DNA of 31,846 nt, taken from Blastocatellia bacterium (lineage in GTDB: Bacteria; Acidobacteriota; Blastocatellia; Pyrinomonadales; Pyrinomonadaceae). How positions within the stretch are numbered: the first letter of the stretch is position 1; every line of letters begins with the position of its first letter. Positions 31,490 to 31,846 of this stretch are shown here, in pieces. Location of the stretch: contig DNNE01000074.1 in assembly GCA_003487805.1 (NCBI GenBank), positions 17,746 to 49,591 on the forward strand. Direction: 5' to 3'. Below the pieces are notes generated by a model. The model had not been told where the DNA came from, made no database searches, and worked only from the letters and a program-made list of their open reading frames with translations. A program made the position numbers and the translations under genes.

Positions 31490-31827
31490 TTTTCTTTCTC
31501 AATTCCCTGCAACAGCGCGTCGACGTGGCCGGCTTTTTCTTCAACCGTGTCACGCACGAAGTGAAGCGCGGGAGTATGCCGCAAATTCAACGCAAAGCCA
31601 AGTTGCTTGCGTACATAGGGTGCGGCATGACGGAGCGCGCTCAGCGCCTTGTGGTGTTCCTGCTCGTCGCCCTGGACCGTCACGTAGACGCTGGCGTCGC
31701 GCAAGTCATCCGCGACCCGAACTTCTGTAACAGTTACCATTGTCAGTCGCGGATCTTCGAGTTCGTAACCAACAATCTGCGCAATTTCTTCGCGCAAGGT
31801 TTCGGCGATGCGCTCGGGACGATGCAT
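31486..31827 (-). CDS. rbfA: 30S ribosome-binding factor A
   Basis: 113 aa. RbfA binds the immature 30S subunit and helps 16S rRNA 5'-end maturation. The KH-like fold is recognisable: RPERIAETLREEIAQIVGYE, LEDPRLTMVTVTEVRVADDL, ASVYVTVQGDE and LRHTPALHFVRDTVEEK. Length is normal. ATG 31827 fits the conserved MHRPERIAE start. It is probably the distal part of an infB-rbfA-nrnA cluster whose earlier genes lie beyond the right edge. Confidence 0.96.
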   Translation of the reverse strand: MHRPERIAETLREEIAQIVGYELEDPRLTMVTVTEVRVADDLRDASVYVTVQGDEQEHHKALSALRHAAPYVRKQLGFALNLRHTPALHFVRDTVEEKAGHVDALLQGIEKEK

Positions 31828-31846
31828 GTCAGAACCGCCTGCGGTA

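Overview
This window looks like a chromosomal segment of a Gram-negative environmental bacterium, most likely an acidobacterium of the Blastocatellia type. That placement is inference. It rests on paired ExbD genes followed by a TPR lipoprotein, a KdsD gene for lipopolysaccharide sugar synthesis, a bTHX small ribosomal protein, a PknB-like kinase with a very long activation loop and a multi-pass tail, many secreted peptidases, moderate GC, and intergenic spaces full of palindromic repeats. No phage, insertion sequence or CRISPR array is visible.

Left part (1-8470, all + strand): a 5'-truncated ExbD, a second ExbD and a TPR lipoprotein form an envelope energy-transduction cluster. Two palindromes then separate it from a bifunctional (p)ppGpp synthetase/hydrolase. 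Next is a cassette with its own sigma70-like promoter: a membrane-anchored thioredoxin/beta-propeller fusion, a small secreted eight-cysteine peptide and a large exported helical protein. This cassette is the best candidate for an undescribed system.

Middle (8545-15056, - strand): an M16 peptidase pair with one catalytic and one degenerate subunit, a small unknown protein with a clear terminator, MscL with a zinc-ribbon-like tail, a secreted protein overlapping an atypical response regulator, tRNA-Arg(CCG), an orphan small ORF flanked by inverted repeats, and a DUF47/PhoU-like protein. From 15261 the + strand carries kdsD, an unknown exported protein, a secreted S9 prolyl-oligopeptidase-family enzyme and a second secreted eight-cysteine peptide with its own promoter.

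Right part (20420-31827, - strand), in transcription order from the right edge: rbfA-nrnA, cobO, a small beta-rich protein resembling fucose-binding lectin II (LecB/PA-IIL), a DUF1361 membrane protein, accD-folC, a Nudix ADP-ribose pyrophosphatase, a secreted M20 amidohydrolase, bTHX-yraN and the kinase. rbfA-nrnA and accD-folC are conserved housekeeping neighbourhoods; the rest is mostly envelope and secreted functions.

Many intergenic spaces hold an imperfect palindrome with arms of about 12-44 nt, in several unrelated sequence families. One family occurs three times within the window. No gene-free stretch exceeds 300 bases.
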